From assembly GCA_963920705.1 (NCBI GenBank), contig OY987233.1, forward strand, positions 5,694,001 to 5,758,000: DNA of 64,000 nt. The letters run 5' to 3'. This DNA is from Odiellus spinosus (Eukaryota; Arthropoda; Arachnida; Opiliones; Phalangiidae). Both the position numbers and the translations under genes were made by a program. The notes below the pieces were generated by a model that saw nothing but the letters and a program-made list of their open reading frames with translations, did not search any database and had not been told where the DNA came from. Of this stretch, positions 34,620 through 47,348 are shown piece by piece (position 1 is the first letter of the stretch; each line of letters begins with the position of its first letter).

Positions 34620-37600
34620 TTAGGTATCAATTTTTTGCTTTTTAATTGGTCGCGATCTAATAAGCGACAAAAACTTTTCAGATGCTGGTAATAAGTAAGT
34701 CTCAATATCAGGTTCAGGATAAATGTGCAAATAATCAGCGAAATATTCTGGCCGCAAGCACCAAATTTGTTTTGACATTAGTTGTTGGCAGACATCAGAA
34801 ATATTAGGGCTAGATTTTTCAAAAAACGCCAATCTTTTCTTGCTTTCCACCATTGCCTTATGTGATTCTACAATCGTAGCTCCTCCCGCTTCAAGTACTC
34901 GACGATATACTAGAGATTTTTTTTCACTCAGATTTAAATAGACACACCAGTCTGAAAATGCTCCTTCTCCAGTTTGTTTAAATTTTTGTTGCCATCTGAG
35001 GAGAAAAAAATAAAAACGCAAATTCTAAAACCAAGAAATACATAAAATATTAAATAACGGTCAGAAATAATTTAGCAGGGGTCGGGAAAAAACCTTGGAA
35101 AATTTTGTACATAACTAACCCTGTATAACCTGAGAAAAAAAACCGCAAAGTTTAAAACCGGAGGAAAAAAGGGCAACATTTAAAAACAGTGGAAAAAAAG
35201 GGCCAAGTTTAAAACCAGAGAATCTATTTGTAAACAAATTTTACCTGTAAATAGAAGCCATTGTTTTCGCAAGACCTTTCTCTATGTCATTAACCCTTAT
35301 GAATGCTTGCGAACCTATCACATATTTGTCTTCATCCAAAAACTTCCCCGCTTTTTTCGAATCCTTTAAATAGTCTTTGTGTATGATAATTTTTCCAGCA
35401 GCAATAGACGATAACATTCTTTCACTCTTGGACATCTTTTCGACAACAAAGTGAGTCGCTGCGTTGTTAAATTGTTTCTCAAAAAGAGCCTTAGCCCCGA
35501 ACAGTTCAATTATTTCCAATAGTTCTTGGAGTTCTTCATCACTTTGTGAAATTGCTAATTGGAAAACTTTCTGCGTGTGCATGAAAGGTTCTTCGTGGCA
35601 AGTCGTCATACCAGAGAAATTATGTCCGGATGCGTCTCGAGGTTGATCGGACCATATAATTGGAGCTTGTTGAGACGGGCATAAATCGTCGATGTCCAAA
35701 GGTTGAGTTTCAGTTCTTGGAAAACTTCGGTGACGTGGTTCGACAACAGGAATTTGGGTTGAATTTTTCTTTTCTTCCGCAACATTTTTGAGGGCCTTTG
35801 TCGCTGACATCAGCATATCCAGCTGCTTTTCAAAATCTTGCGTACTCGTACCTGGTGCTGTTTTCGCCGCCGCTGCTTTAGGCGATGATACGTTCATCAT
35901 TTTTAGGCTTTCGTCAAGATTTTTTTGAGCCCTATTACTTAAAGACAAGTTATTATCGCATTGAGAAACGTCCTTATTGATTGTCATATTTTGTGGAGTG
36001 CCTTCTTTAATGGGACTCTCTAATTTTTGCGACGAGATATGTGGCGCGAGTGATAGTCTCTTTTTATAATGATATGGGAAAAGGCCCGGGTCGAGATATT
36101 TCTCTTGTCGCTTGCATTCGTAAATCCATTCAGGCGAGACCACCATTCGTTTACAAGCATTTAAATGATACTTAACGTCCGAAGGTAAAGGTTCGCTTAA
36201 ACTTTGTTCATGAACGACGTGAGTAATTCTTTTATCAGTATCTTCTTTGAAACAATTCATTCTCAAATCCTCTGCAATTTTAAAAAGCGCTGGTTGTTGT
36301 TTACTGTTTCTGAATCTTATTGACGTTGTGAGGTAAACGCATTGAAACTTGGTAGGTTTGAAATGATCAGGTGGAAGAGTATTTGCCCATTTACCGACGG
36401 ATGTCAAGTTCTTCTGTATTTTAGTATCGAAACTATCATCCAAATTATCCACATCTATACCGTAAGATGTTAGATCTAATTTTACAGGTCTAGGTTTCCA
36501 TCCAGGGCCTGATTTCTCTATCATTATAATTTTAGGCTTGTCACTAATGGGTTTTGTTTCACTTGAGGTTGTACGAACATCAGCTTGAACCGGGTCTATA
36601 ATTATAGGCTTGATACTAATGGGATTTGTTTCAATTGAAGTTGAAGCTACGGCAGCTTGAACAGGAACTCTAAAATCCAATTCCTTGCCAGCTACATCTG
36701 TAATTCATAAAACAAAAAGAATCATTATGCTTAACAATTCTTCAGTTATAAAAACCGTAGATATAACGTACCTTCAGCAGGATCATTGTGTTTCACAGAA
36801 AAACCTTCTTCATTGACCAATTCTCCAGTTGTTGCGCAAGCGTATAGCCATTCAGCTTTCAAGGTTTTAATACCCCATGACTGGGCGGCTTCAAACTTTT
36901 TTCCTTCACATCGTTTCAAAATTAAGTGAGTATTAGCAAATAAACCTTTTTTTTTGTGCGTGGACCTTATCAACGAGTCTTGAATCATTCCGCCTAAAAA
37001 CGTGACTAAGTTACTTAAAGCTTCCTGTTCAATTAAACAGTTAAACTGGCTAAGAGTAATAACACATTTTTTTAGGGGTTGATCAGTTTCCACTTTATCA
37101 GGTATCGTTATTGGTCTAAATATAAAATTTTCGTCCAAAGGAAGAATTTCTTCAGCTTCCAAACACAATTGAAGCCAGCATACAGTTACGTATTCATGAT
37201 TGCGGTGTAATTTTCTCTCCTTTTTCAACATTATCATCGGCACGATAATATAATCCGGGTTTTGGGAAATGGCGCCACCATTTTTTATAACCAATTCTTT
37301 GATTTCATCACTATCGCAATGAAAATCTTCAACATCGAACATTAAACCATTGAATAGATAGGATGCGGAAAGTTCATTTTCCTTATTTTCATCCAATTGG
37401 GGTTGCTGTGTTTCATCATTGGTAGTTTCTAGTCCAGGATTTTGACGAGCTATATCTTCATTTGGCATAAATGTAACATCGTCATTTTGATGATTGTCAT
37501 CCTGCGGTATATGCGTTTCTTCTGCAACTTGAATCTTTAATTCATCTTCTACACTTTTAGAAGCACAGTTTTCATCTTTTATCAGTACATTAATCCCATT

Positions 37601-39321
37601 AACATTCGTCGGGTGTTCACCGTCTTGCGCAGAAATTGTGGTGGTGTTAACGGATGTATTTGGGTCGATAAAACTGATTTTGATTGCTGAGGCACACATC
37701 GTTTCGCTAATTTCATTCTTTTTAGTTGGAGTTGAAGTTTGAAGTTTTGGAGATTTTCCAGATGGTTCGAGTAGAAAAGGTTCTTCACTCACGACATTTC
37801 CTTGTCTGACACATTCTTCGTACCATTCTGGTTTCACGCATTTGATACCCCATTCCCAAGCGGCTTGAAATTTTGCTCCAGACGGTTCAGGTGTGATTAA
37901 GTATGAAACTACAGATTTTTTAAGTCCTCCGCTATAATGCCCACCATTTTCATTGATAAACTTGGCCATCTCCTTCCTTTTAACCGACTCGATATTTGAA
38001 ACTGCGATAGATAAACGGTAAAATAGTGGCATCTTATATCTTTCATAAATTGGATCATTGGCTAGCTTTGGATTGATACTGTTATCTTCCATCATTGCGG
38101 CTATCCATGATGGTAACATTATTGGAATCTTGTTTTTTACGGCAACGTGAAACTTCTCACTTCCGATAGTTTCTAAGAAATGGGGATAAAATGATTTAAG
38201 ATTAAAAACAACAACAAACAAAAATTAAAAACTATGTAACAACCATTACATCAAAAGGTTTAACGTTTAATTCTTTCGAACTCCCTCCCAATATTCTAAC
38301 TAATCATAGAGCAATATTCAGATAGCCAATAGAATAGGTCTGCCCCTCTAATTTCAATGGACACAACTGGCCCTGAAAAACCATTATATTTAGAAATTAG
38401 AGAACACAGTTTTGAACTTATAATATTAAGAGTATTAGTGTCCAAAATTACCAAGTACTCAATATTTGGTTTGTATAGTCTAGAATCTAGTACTTGAAAA
38501 CAAAAAATACTTTGCTCTATGAAAAGCTTAGAATCGCCCTTTTCTTCTTGATAGATCAGTAACTTAAGTTTCAATAAAGCCATTTATGCCTGATTTTGGA
38601 GGCTGTTACTGTTTTGAACCAGACACAGAGGACAGAAAGGTTATGATGGTACAATGACTATGGATACTCTAACCAACTAGAAATTTAGGGTACTTCAAGG
38701 TCGCAGTTTGTCATGATGGAAAGCATGGTTGTAATATATTAAAAAATACAGCGGAGATCTATTTTTGCTTGGAGGTTTTACTGTGGAAAAGGTCGATACT
38801 GTCCGTATCTACTTTTTTCACAAAAATTGGAAATCACCATATTTTTTTTTTTTTTTTTTTTTTTCCCCATATGACAATTGACAACCAATTGCTGCAGTTA
38901 GAAGAGCCATTTTACAGAAAAAGTTGGTTCCATATACTTTCCTCCATGGTTTTGTTAAAAAGAAAATTTACAGTATCATTTAAAACGCAAAAATGAGAAT
39001 TTAAGGAAAATAGACACACCTTTACCAAGAAGGATCAGATAAGGAGAGGAAATGTGGGGACGGCGCGGTTCCTACTGCGTCGGCTTAAACTCCCACTCTG
39101 GGAGAACGGGGGTAGAGACGTTTCGTGGTAAAATGTTGTCACGTGGGTAAAACGAATCCTTTATGAGACGCGCTAGCTAGCGACCACGTGACAACAGTTT
39201 ACCTCGAGAATTTCCTATCCCCCCTTTCCACCCGAGTGGGAGGTTGGCTCTTCTCTCTCTAACTCAACGCAGCCCCACATTTCCTCTCCTTATCTGATCC
39301 TTCTTGCCTTTACAATTTAGG

Positions 39322-39356
<35 letters not shown>

Positions 39357-40061
39357 GTAGAAAATTCTATTAACTATTGCATTGCAACTTATATAATATT
39401 AATTTTAAACTTCTTTTTTTATATGGGTTTCATGAAAACTAGATAAATGCACTTTTTTAGTTGGAGTTTAATTTAATCACTAGAATGCAAAGCAAATTAG
39501 TTTTTATGTAAACCCCTCCAGAAAAAGTATTGGTTATAGGAAAACACAGAATACTTAAGATTCTAAATTAAAATTATTGAATATAAACTTACCAGTGATT
39601 AAATGCGTGGTTGAGGCAGTTAAGGTTGGGTAAACTTGACCACCCATGTTTAGAATTTTGATGCTTAGATCAGTCTTCATCTCCTTGGAGAGACTGGAGA
39701 ATGTTATAATGCACGGTCTCATTATAAGATTGAGAGTTGGTCTTTTTCTTCTAACGATACTCCTTGAACCATCTTGCATTGCCATCAGTAATGCGACAGG
39801 ACCCATGATTAAACAACCTAGTTTATCCAAACTAGTGAACATATCACTTTCAAAAGATGAAACTACGTAAATTTTGTCCTGGACTTCTACTTTCGAAATA
39901 TTGAAATTTTCTATTAAAATTAGTTGAGGGTCAAGCTCAAGTTCCATGCTCATCTCGTAAGCAGCTTGGAATGCTGGGGTACAATTAGTTTCTTGAATGA
40001 ACACCAAATCATAGAAAGTAACTGACCCATTTAGTTCGGAATTTGATATGCTAGCCTCCAT
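34620..40061 (-). CDS. TopBP1: DNA topoisomerase II-binding protein 1 (TopBP1/Mus101), multi-BRCT scaffold, 4 exons
   Basis: Exons: 40061-39593, 38172-36772, 36697-35245, 34995-34620; phases agree and give 1232 aa. TopBP1 is the nuclear phosphopeptide-binding scaffold that loads replication factors and activates the ATR checkpoint kinase. BRCT repeats read in order: BRCT0 (~15-100), BRCT1 (~110-200, with IPIMLPSWI), BRCT2 (~207-300), BRCT4 (~428-510), BRCT5 (~522-613, with KKKGLFANTHLIL), BRCT6 (~741-840), BRCT7 (~1001-1090) and BRCT8 (~1100-1215). No BRCT3 is seen between ~300 and 428, only acidic linker. Between BRCT6 and BRCT7, APIIWSDQP (Trp ~972) resembles the conserved Trp segment of the ATR-activating domain. 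The protein is shorter than vertebrate TopBP1 (about 1,500 aa), mostly from shorter linkers. The start is the ATG at 40061, just before BRCT0. A repeat element (39026-39306) lies in intron 1. Confidence 0.93.
35060..35222. repeat. Short degenerate tandem repeat in the last TopBP1 intron
   Basis: Three or four imperfect ~33-bp units (GAAAAAAAGGGCCAAGTTTAAAACC type) fill most of the intron between exons 3 and 4. Confidence 0.65.
38296..38583 (-). CDS. Possible 95-aa ORF nested in TopBP1 intron 1, not recognised
   Basis: An ATG-initiated 95-codon frame (MALLKLKLLIYQEEKG... to ...YWLSEYCSMIS) sits on the same strand inside the first TopBP1 intron, just upstream of exon 2. The composition looks more protein-like than most intronic frames here, with mixed charged and hydrophobic residues and no repeat content. 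I recognise no domain, signal peptide or membrane segment. It could be a small nested gene, an exon fragment or chance. A possible donor (CAA|GTACTAG) lies about a third of the way in, so even its exon status is unclear. Confidence 0.22.
   Translation of the reverse strand: MALLKLKLLIYQEEKGDSKLFIEQSIFCFQVLDSRLYKPNIEYLVILDTNTLNIISSKLCSLISKYNGFSGPVVSIEIRGADLFYWLSEYCSMIS
39026..39306. mobile_element. MITE D, copy 1 (TopBP1 intron 1), 7-bp target duplication
   Basis: 281 bp; ends CAAGAAGGATCAGATAAGGA and TCCTTATCTGATCCTTCTTG. CCTTTAC is duplicated at both borders (39019-39025 and 39307-39313). The inner part has the palindrome CGCGCTAGCTAGCG-like sequence within CACGTG-bearing arms. Confidence 0.93.
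39322..39351. repeat. Poly(A) tract
   Basis: About 30 uninterrupted A residues just right of MITE D copy 1, in TopBP1 intron 1. Similar runs lie at 12,626, 13,670 (T), 18,617, 34,492, 38,842 (T), 53,725 (T) and 55,528 (T). Confidence 0.9.
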
Positions 40062-40762
40062 TTTCCAAACAAAACTTAAAAACACTCTGCCGCGTAATTA
40101 AAACCAATTCAAAACTTCGAGATACGCTTCGCTTCGCTTCTTGTACGAACGTCATAAATAAAGCCCGCGAAAATGCACGGTTGGGATTTTTCATATCTAT
40201 GGATTTTATATAGTAGAGTAGTAGACGACACAGTAGGGTCACATGATAACGCGAAACTGAAGGGCTGTAAATAAACATTAAGCCTAAATACAAAGTGGTT
40301 TGGGTGTATGAATAGTTTGTGACGCCAAGTTCCGCAACATCTTTTATCCCAAATTAATAAATAGATAGCTGACACACGCAAAGGCTTGTTTACTAACGTA
40401 CTCAGCGTTAGCTTTAAGTTGAACTAGTAGAAGTAATTGGTGGTTTAAGAGAGTTGTTCGACCTCTCTTGAATTTTTTTATAGCAAATTCCTCTCCGAAC
40501 TTTTCGGTATGCGTCACTGAACAGAGCTTTGGTTCTCCAGTGTCACTCTCTACCATGTTAAATACGATTCGACTTTAATATGTACATCCTCCTTGTACAT
40601 ATTTAGGGTTTCTGCTATTTGGCCTCGTGACGCGTCAATTACTGCAGTGTTGATTCATCCTGTATTGACTTTTCGTAACTATTTATTTGACCGGACGTCA
40701 ACAACCCTAATTAAATCGTATTTCAGTTTTAATCCCAAATTCTTATAACTTGGTTGTAGAAA
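40062..40762. promoter_or_regulatory. Bidirectional intergenic promoter region, TopBP1 / TPD52
   Basis: Seven hundred bases separate the TopBP1 start codon (minus) from the TPD52 start codon (plus), so this interval must hold both promoters and 5' untranslated regions unless distant 5' exons exist. An open frame of 70 codons on the minus strand (40556-40344) begins with ATG but matches nothing I know; it may be 5' leader. No clear TATA box was identified. Confidence 0.5.
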
Positions 40763-43700
40763 ATGGCTTCAACTCCGCAAGAAGGGAAAGTGTACCCATA
40801 CTTGACACCCGGTAAGAAACATCTTGTACTTTTAGGGTTACTTTCGCAGCAAACTCTAGTCTCTAGTTTTATAGAAATAAATTATAACCGGTTTAGGCCT
40901 TTGCTTTTAAGTTTGACAATTGTCACTTTGTGGCAGTTAGTGCGTAATACCCGTGATTGATTAACTGTATTAATAATCAGAGAATGTAAAGGATCTGCAA
41001 GATATTATAAGTGTCCTTTTTTCAGACGGGCTTTTTGAAGCCAGTGAGGGCAATCATTATGATGGCACACCTGACAGCGGAATCCACGATTTCACTGGTA
41101 TGGATGCTGAAACACAAGCCCGTATGGAAGAAGAATGGCGAGCCGAACTGATTAAGGTTAATTCAAATTCAGCTTTATTCCTGAAGATCACGACAAATAT
41201 GAAATAATACAGTTTTATGATATTTTTATTAGTGTGAAGATGAGATTCAAACTCTACGACAAGTCTTGGCTTCGAGGCTAGAAAAAGCTCAACAGTTGAA
41301 ACGTAAGCTCGGGATTACAGCGTGGAAAGAGTTTAAGGATGACATGGGGCAAGGTCTTAAAAACATTCAAGAATCTACAGCGTGAGTAAAGTTTTATGAT
41401 TAAGCCTTCTTTTAAACATTATTCAAAAGTGATTAGGATAAATGTCATGGAGACAACTTAGATTTTAAGGTTAGCCAATTTAAAGTTTGCCAAGTTTAAT
41501 ATTTTAGGTATAAAGGTATGACAGAAAAAATAACTGAGTGGAATAGCGCAGTGGCTAGTGCGCCCATGTGAGTTAATATTGATTTTCCCCCACCCCCTTG
41601 GATTCTGTGTTGATAACTAATATAGCTATTACGTCTGATTTCATTTTACTATTCTTCTCGATACTAACATCAACTTTGCTTTCTCAACTTTCTAGCTCTT
41701 TGTTCATTCTGTAAATAGGGTTTTGCAATTTTAAAAGATTGATAGATTAGTAATTAATCCTTAGCTAAAGCGAGACTCTGCCATCGACATTAACAACATG
41801 ATAAATTAGATTATCACTGTTAAAATGTTAAGGTATTAAAGTAATATTCTTCTGAACCAAAAATATAAAAGGGGCTCTAAATCTCAGGTAGTCTCTTTAA
41901 AGGGAAAATCCAACCCAAGAATAGATGATTTTCTATCAAAGACTAACTTTCGTTGGCATCAGCAATTCACTACTTTCCAAAAAAATAAATATTTTCTTCT
42001 AGCCTAAATCCAAAAACTTAACCGCGAATTACTGTAAAGACTTTGGCGAGCTTTGATAAAAGTTTTTAGGCATGTTTAAGCAATCTAAATCGATTAAAAA
42101 GAACTGGTTTCCGTAGTGTAGTATCCCTTTAAGGAGTTGTTAAAAAATCACTTTTCACGATACAATGGTGAGACATTCAGAGGCATTGTCTAGCTAGCTT
42201 TGATTTCTTTCAGTTTTTGAAATACAGTTTTATCTTCAATATTAAACTTTATCTTATTCGTGGAGTTGTATTGTTCAATGATTGTATCCAATCTTATCAA
42301 AATTATCACAGTGATAAAAGAAAATTAAGCTTAGTAAAATGATTAAACAAAATTTTACTGCAAGAAATTCTAGTATATGTCAAGAGTAGTGATATTTTTA
42401 GAAATTATTTCCATGATTTTGAATTTAAGCCTATTTTAGACTTATTCTAATTAGCCAATTTTTTAAAATTTAACATTGACTCAAGGGAAACTTTTTTCTC
42501 AAAAACACAATAGCCAAACCTTGCCGGGACTCTTCTCATCACCAGCGTAGGTGCAAGTTTTATTAAAAACTTTTAGGGAATCTATGCTTATCTTGTCTAC
42601 GCACACTTTAAAAATCAATTGCAAATTGCAAATACCCTGTTTATAGAATACTCTTCTCTTTACGCATGCAAGGATCCTGTATCAGGGTTTGTACAAATGG
42701 GAAAATGATAATTATTTTGAGAAAACTCTGGGAAATTTAAATGACGAAAAACTTACGACACTAAAAACTGCAAAATTCCAAAGATAGGAGCAATTTATGA
42801 ATGAACTGAAAAATATCCTCTCAATCTTGTTTATATACATTATTTTTCTATAATATTTCTAACATTATATTTGCTTTAAAAGACCCCTTTAATATGAAAA
42901 TATACTCGGGGAAATATAACATTAGTAGTCTTGAAAACCTGGAAATATCAGGGAAATTCTTTTTCAAAACCTTGTACGAATCCTGTGTATGTAAGAAGAA
43001 CAGAAATGCTATCATTTCCACTCTCAATAGTATGCTGCAATCAAATGCTAGCTTTAAAAGGCACACCTCTAATTTTGATTCTCCCCCTCGTTAATTACTC
43101 AAATTTAATACGCTTTGCAAGAAGGGGTTATGCTAGTCTTCAAGTGGAATTTGCAATGACTTTACACGAGTTTAAACATTGTTTATATCATATGCCACAG
43201 CTAGCTTTTCTCATTTTGCAAATTTCTCTTGAACTTCTTACATACAGGATCCTTGATGCATGTCATCTTTCTCTGCCATTTGTTTTTGTCTTAGGGTACC
43301 AATGGAAAGTGTTTTTCCTTTCTGTATTCATTGTCGTCTGCTTCAGAGTTTTACTCTGATTTGGTGAGATCGAAGCTTTTGAAGATCCCTGCTAGTCAGT
43401 ACCAAAATGTCAAAATTAACACCAGCATACAGCTGTAGTTCACATTGGTGAACTACACGACGCCTATCTTAATAGATAAAGAGGAATAACAAAACATGGC
43501 GTTCATAAGCGCCCTCTAACGTCAAACAGAGGCTAAAGTATGAACTAACAAAACCTGCTGTGGCAGCCATGGATAAAGAATAGACAGACATTCTTGTGGG
43601 TTTTGTTAGTTCTTGCTTTAGCCTCTGTTTGTCATTAGAGGACGCTTATGAACATCAGATTTTATTATTCCTTTTAGTTGTTAAAAGTCCTAGGTGAAAT

Positions 43701-45284
43701 TAGCCACCCTTCTCCTCTGAAGTGGTAATTTGTTTCGCGTCAACCCTTACTGAAAAAAGTTGGTCTGATCTGATGAGGTCCTCAAGAACACTATAAAAGT
43801 CTTGGGGAAGTCTGTAAGACTTCCACAAGACTTCTTGACATAATGAAAGACTTCCAAAAGACCTCTTAAAGGCCCTATATGCTCTGAACTTGCCCCTTTA
43901 AAATGCTCTTTCCTTACGCACGCAGCCTAGCTTTGACTGTACAGTTTGTTTTGTACAACGTCGTCTGCTAAGTTAGAAAAGAAGGCGACTTTAAAGGGGA
44001 TTTGAAAATCGCAGATAGTCCCTTTAAGACTGCATAAGACACCCGAAAGACTTCCCCAAGACCGCTTAAGACTAACTTATTTTGGTAAGGTAAATTAGCC
44101 ATTTTGGTCCTGAAGGGTATCTTTTCAAGGCTCTTTCTTCTTTGCCAACCTGTGTAAACGCATCCTGGTCTACTTAAGTGATCTTTCCTTCCATTAGTCT
44201 TCCAGTTTCAAAGACTTGGTCTTCTAGCTGTTTTTTTTTTTTTTTTTTCATTGGAAGGCCAAATCATTTAAACAATAAGAATACGATGTAAATCATCAAG
44301 TCACTAGTGAAATCTGTCATTTTTGCATACATGGAAGATTCTATTCCCTAAAAGTTTTGTTTGTTTGTAAATGTGGCACTAACTTTAAAGAAAATTATCA
44401 TTTCACTAACAAGCGAAAAAAATGTTGCTTGTAAAGAGATTATGAAAAAGAAAATCAAGTTATTTCAATTGGTACAGGCATTGCTTTGTTCATTAGTTTA
44501 GAATTTTAAACAATATAGCAGACTCTCATTTTAAAATTCTATTTAACCTTGTTACTTGATATCGGCTGATTATGTGTTATGGATTTTCATTGGTCTATTA
44601 ATGCCAATGTCTTCTATCTTGTCATTGGCATCGATCTACTAATGGAGAGCTAGATAATATAATCCGACGTCGATTGTCAACCCGCGTCTCCAATGAAATT
44701 TCGATTATTTCAGTCTTCATTATTGAGAAGCCATTCTGGGCTGCCCAATCTTTTATAAATAACTTGATATTCCTTTACATTATTTAATCAGTGTCTTGTG
44801 AAATGTGTTTTCAGTTATGATAGAGTTGTATGTTAACAGATACCAGAAAACATCAGAAACTTTAAAAGTGGCAACTGAAAAGACCACTTCGACGCTCGGT
44901 ACACTCGGTGCTAGTGTTTCCAAAAAACTTGGTGATGTTAAGTGAGTAAAATACTATCGTCGAGATAATATGGTTTGATTATATTCACTTTATTAATCAA
45001 AATAATCAACTTAGAAACTCTGCCACATTCAAATCGTTTGAGGAAAAGGTTGGAACTGCTTATTCCAGCGTTAAGGTCAGTTCAAGGTCCAAAACCTTTT
45101 TCTAGGACTTGGTAAATAAAGCAATATCTTGCACCCCCTCTCGCAGACCAAAGTTTCCAGTTCGCGAAGTAGCAGCGTAAACAGCTTCGAGCAAGCGCTT
45201 AATAATCTTGACGGCAGATCTGTATCTTCGAATACTACCACTCCCATTACCAGTCCCACAGCTGACAATAAACCTTTGGCGTAA
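40763..45284 (+). CDS. Tpd52: Tumor protein D52 family protein (TPD52/TPD54), 7 exons
   Basis: Exons: 40763-40811, 41026-41156, 41233-41381, 41508-41567, 44840-44941, 45015-45075, 45147-45284; phases agree and give 229 aa, within the family's usual size. TPD52-like proteins are small cytoplasmic coiled-coil proteins that dimerise and associate with small trafficking vesicles. The sequence shows the family core: an acidic N-terminus, a coiled coil at about residues 45-95 (MEEEWRAELIKCEDEIQTL, then RLEKAQQLKRKLGI), the segment AWKEFKDDMGQGLKNIQEST, and the conserved C-terminal block YQKTSETLKVATEKT through KNSATFKSFEEKV. The tail is Ser/Thr-rich and ends KPLA. The 3.3-kb fourth intron holds repeats and is where related genes use alternative exons; I found none here. 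It lies head-to-head with TopBP1. Confidence 0.93.
43480..43685. mobile_element. Inverted-repeat element L, copy 2 (TPD52 intron 4)
   Basis: Arms ATAACAAAACATGGCGTTCA...CAGAGGCTAAAG and CTTTAGCCTCTGTTTGTC...GACGCTTATGAAC are inverted repeats of about 50 bp around ACTAACAAAACC / GGTTTTGTTAGT. Confidence 0.8.
43866..44027. mobile_element. TTAA-flanked MITE A, copy 4 (TPD52 intron 4)
   Basis: TTAA-AGGCCCTATATGC ... GCAGATAGTCCCT-TTAA. Inserted in the largest TPD52 intron. Confidence 0.92.
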
Positions 45285-46549
45285 ACCCGTAAATGCAAAA
45301 AGCATAAAACAAACACAGTTTCCATAGCAATGACTATAACTATATATATAAATATAAAAAATACCTAAATTTAATAATTAAGTCTTAAACATTTCATTAA
45401 AATAATAATTAATGACCTCTATTACATAAATAACCACTCGTCCCCACTCACGGTCACTTTTCCGAGATTGTAAATGCCGTGAACTTTTGTGAAATGATTC
45501 TGAATTAAGAGTGTTAGGCTTAGATGTATAAACAAAAAGGATATTTAGGTTTAAGCGTATGTTCTTTCATTTTTGTTTCACCAATGTTTTTTTATTTACC
45601 TTTTTCTAAGCCAAGGCTTAGCTAACTATAGCTGTAAATTGGGTGATACACTTGTCTATCTCTCGTCTGCTACTTTTTCTAAGCCAAGGCTTAGCAAACT
45701 ATTGTAAGTTTTCTGAGGGAATATCTCTCCTCTGCTACTTGATAATTTTGTTTTAAGCCTTGGCAATGGCATAGAGAATAAGATGGATCTAGCGATGGTA
45801 CCATAACTTTGTATTTATTTAGTCAAACACTTATTTTATTAAACCTTACGAAATTACTATTAGAATTGATTCTCGTATCTTTTTCCTAACCCCTTTATTG
45901 AATTGTTAAAAATGCGTCCATAAAATGTCAAATTTAAAAAATTAACTCTGAGGGTTTTCAATTTTATGTCCATTCCTCAGAGTCTGTGATGTAACTTTAG
46001 ACTGGTTCTAAAATTGTCTTTAATGGCGTTTAAATATAAGCAATAGCTATTTTTCTGTTCTAAAAGACTCGTTGACAAGTTATTTTTTACAGGCAACAAT
46101 TGTATAAAGTTGTGACTGACTTGTCAATCATTATCTCTCTAAGGACATTGCATTGTTGGAGCTTATACAACGTAACTTCACTCTTTTTTTTATCTAAAGT
46201 CTCCTCAACCCAATATCTTGGTTATAATCTTCTGGTTTTAGGCAGTGACCCACAGGGTGGCGCAGCCATAGTTTTAGTTTTCAACTTAAAACAAATCATT
46301 CTGTATGGATTACAAGTGGCGCTCTTTTATGAAAATAGGTTGTAATTTGTTGGGGTCATCCAAAATGTTTATTCAGAGTTTTGGGAATTATTTCATTCAG
46401 GGTTAGCTCCAAGTAAATGCAAGAGATGATGAATTGGGTAACATAATAGGATTATAGTTTTCATTCAGGAGGAAAAAATTCCATCACCGCAATGTTCCCA
46501 GTTTCTTGATGAACAGATTTTAATGCAGTAAAGCGACAGGTCAGCATAA
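45285..46549. other. TPD52 3' flank and gene-free stretch
   Basis: Presumed TPD52 3' untranslated region (AT-rich ATATATATAAATATAAAAAA just past the stop). Positions 45,600-45,780 contain a doubled motif (TTTCTAAGCCAAGGCTTAGC). No further gene supported. Confidence 0.5.
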
Positions 46550-46712
46550 TTAAAGGCCTTATCTGCTCTGAAACTTGCCCATTTAAAAGGCTCTTCTCTT
46601 ACGCACGCAGCCTAGCTTTGGCTGTACAATTTGTTTTGTACAACGTCGTCTTCTAAGCTAGAAAAGAAGGCGACTTTAAAGGTTATTTGAAAATCGCAGA
46701 TAGTCCCTTTAA
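46550..46712. mobile_element. TTAA-flanked MITE A, copy 5
   Basis: TTAA-AGGCCTTATCTGC ... GCAGATAGTCCCT-TTAA. A diverged partial relative (ACGTCGTCTGCTAAG) follows at 46,720-46,840. Confidence 0.92.
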
Positions 46713-47348
46713 CTAGATAAAATTATGGACATTGCACACAGCTTAACTTAGACTGAACAATGTACTTATGGTCATTTATCTTAACCACGTCGTCTGCTAA
46801 GTAATGAATGGCAACGATTTTAAAATGGCATATGGCCCTTTAATTCTCTTCATCCTGAAGCCCTCATATCCTTTACTGCTTTAGGATTTGATAATGTTTA
46901 ATATATTTTGTTGTACTAATATTATTAATTTATCGAATTTATTCCTTAAGTAACCAGCATGATTATAAGTGAATCATTTCTATTCCAGGCCAATAGTGTT
47001 ATTACTTTTTGCTTTATGCTATACGTCGTCTGCTAAAACTTTTAGGGTTTGTTTTTGTTGTTCTTGTCTCATCGCAGTACGCGTTGGAAGTTTTATTAAT
47101 TTTTTAATGTTTTAGGCATTATTAGTTATATTTAATATTTATTTGTACAAAAAGAAATGAAACAATTCATTATGCATTCAAGTCGTCTATGATATGATGA
47201 AGCCAACAAAATTGTATGGAGTAATTCCGTAAAGTGCATATTACTCACAAGTTTGATGCTTTAAAATGTTGAAAATCTTGTCCTCGTAGTATAGGTATAA
47301 TCGTTATGAAGCCGTGACCTATTGAATTTATAGTTTTTGCTAGTTATA

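Noticed and set aside
40344-40556. 70-codon minus-strand frame beginning MVESDTGEPK as an extra TopBP1 exon
   Set aside because: It cannot be joined in frame to a better TopBP1 start, and TopBP1 already begins properly at BRCT0; kept only as possible leader.
42931-43359. 142-codon frame in the large TPD52 intron
   Set aside because: No recognisable domain and no compatible splice structure; composition fits chance AT-rich frames.
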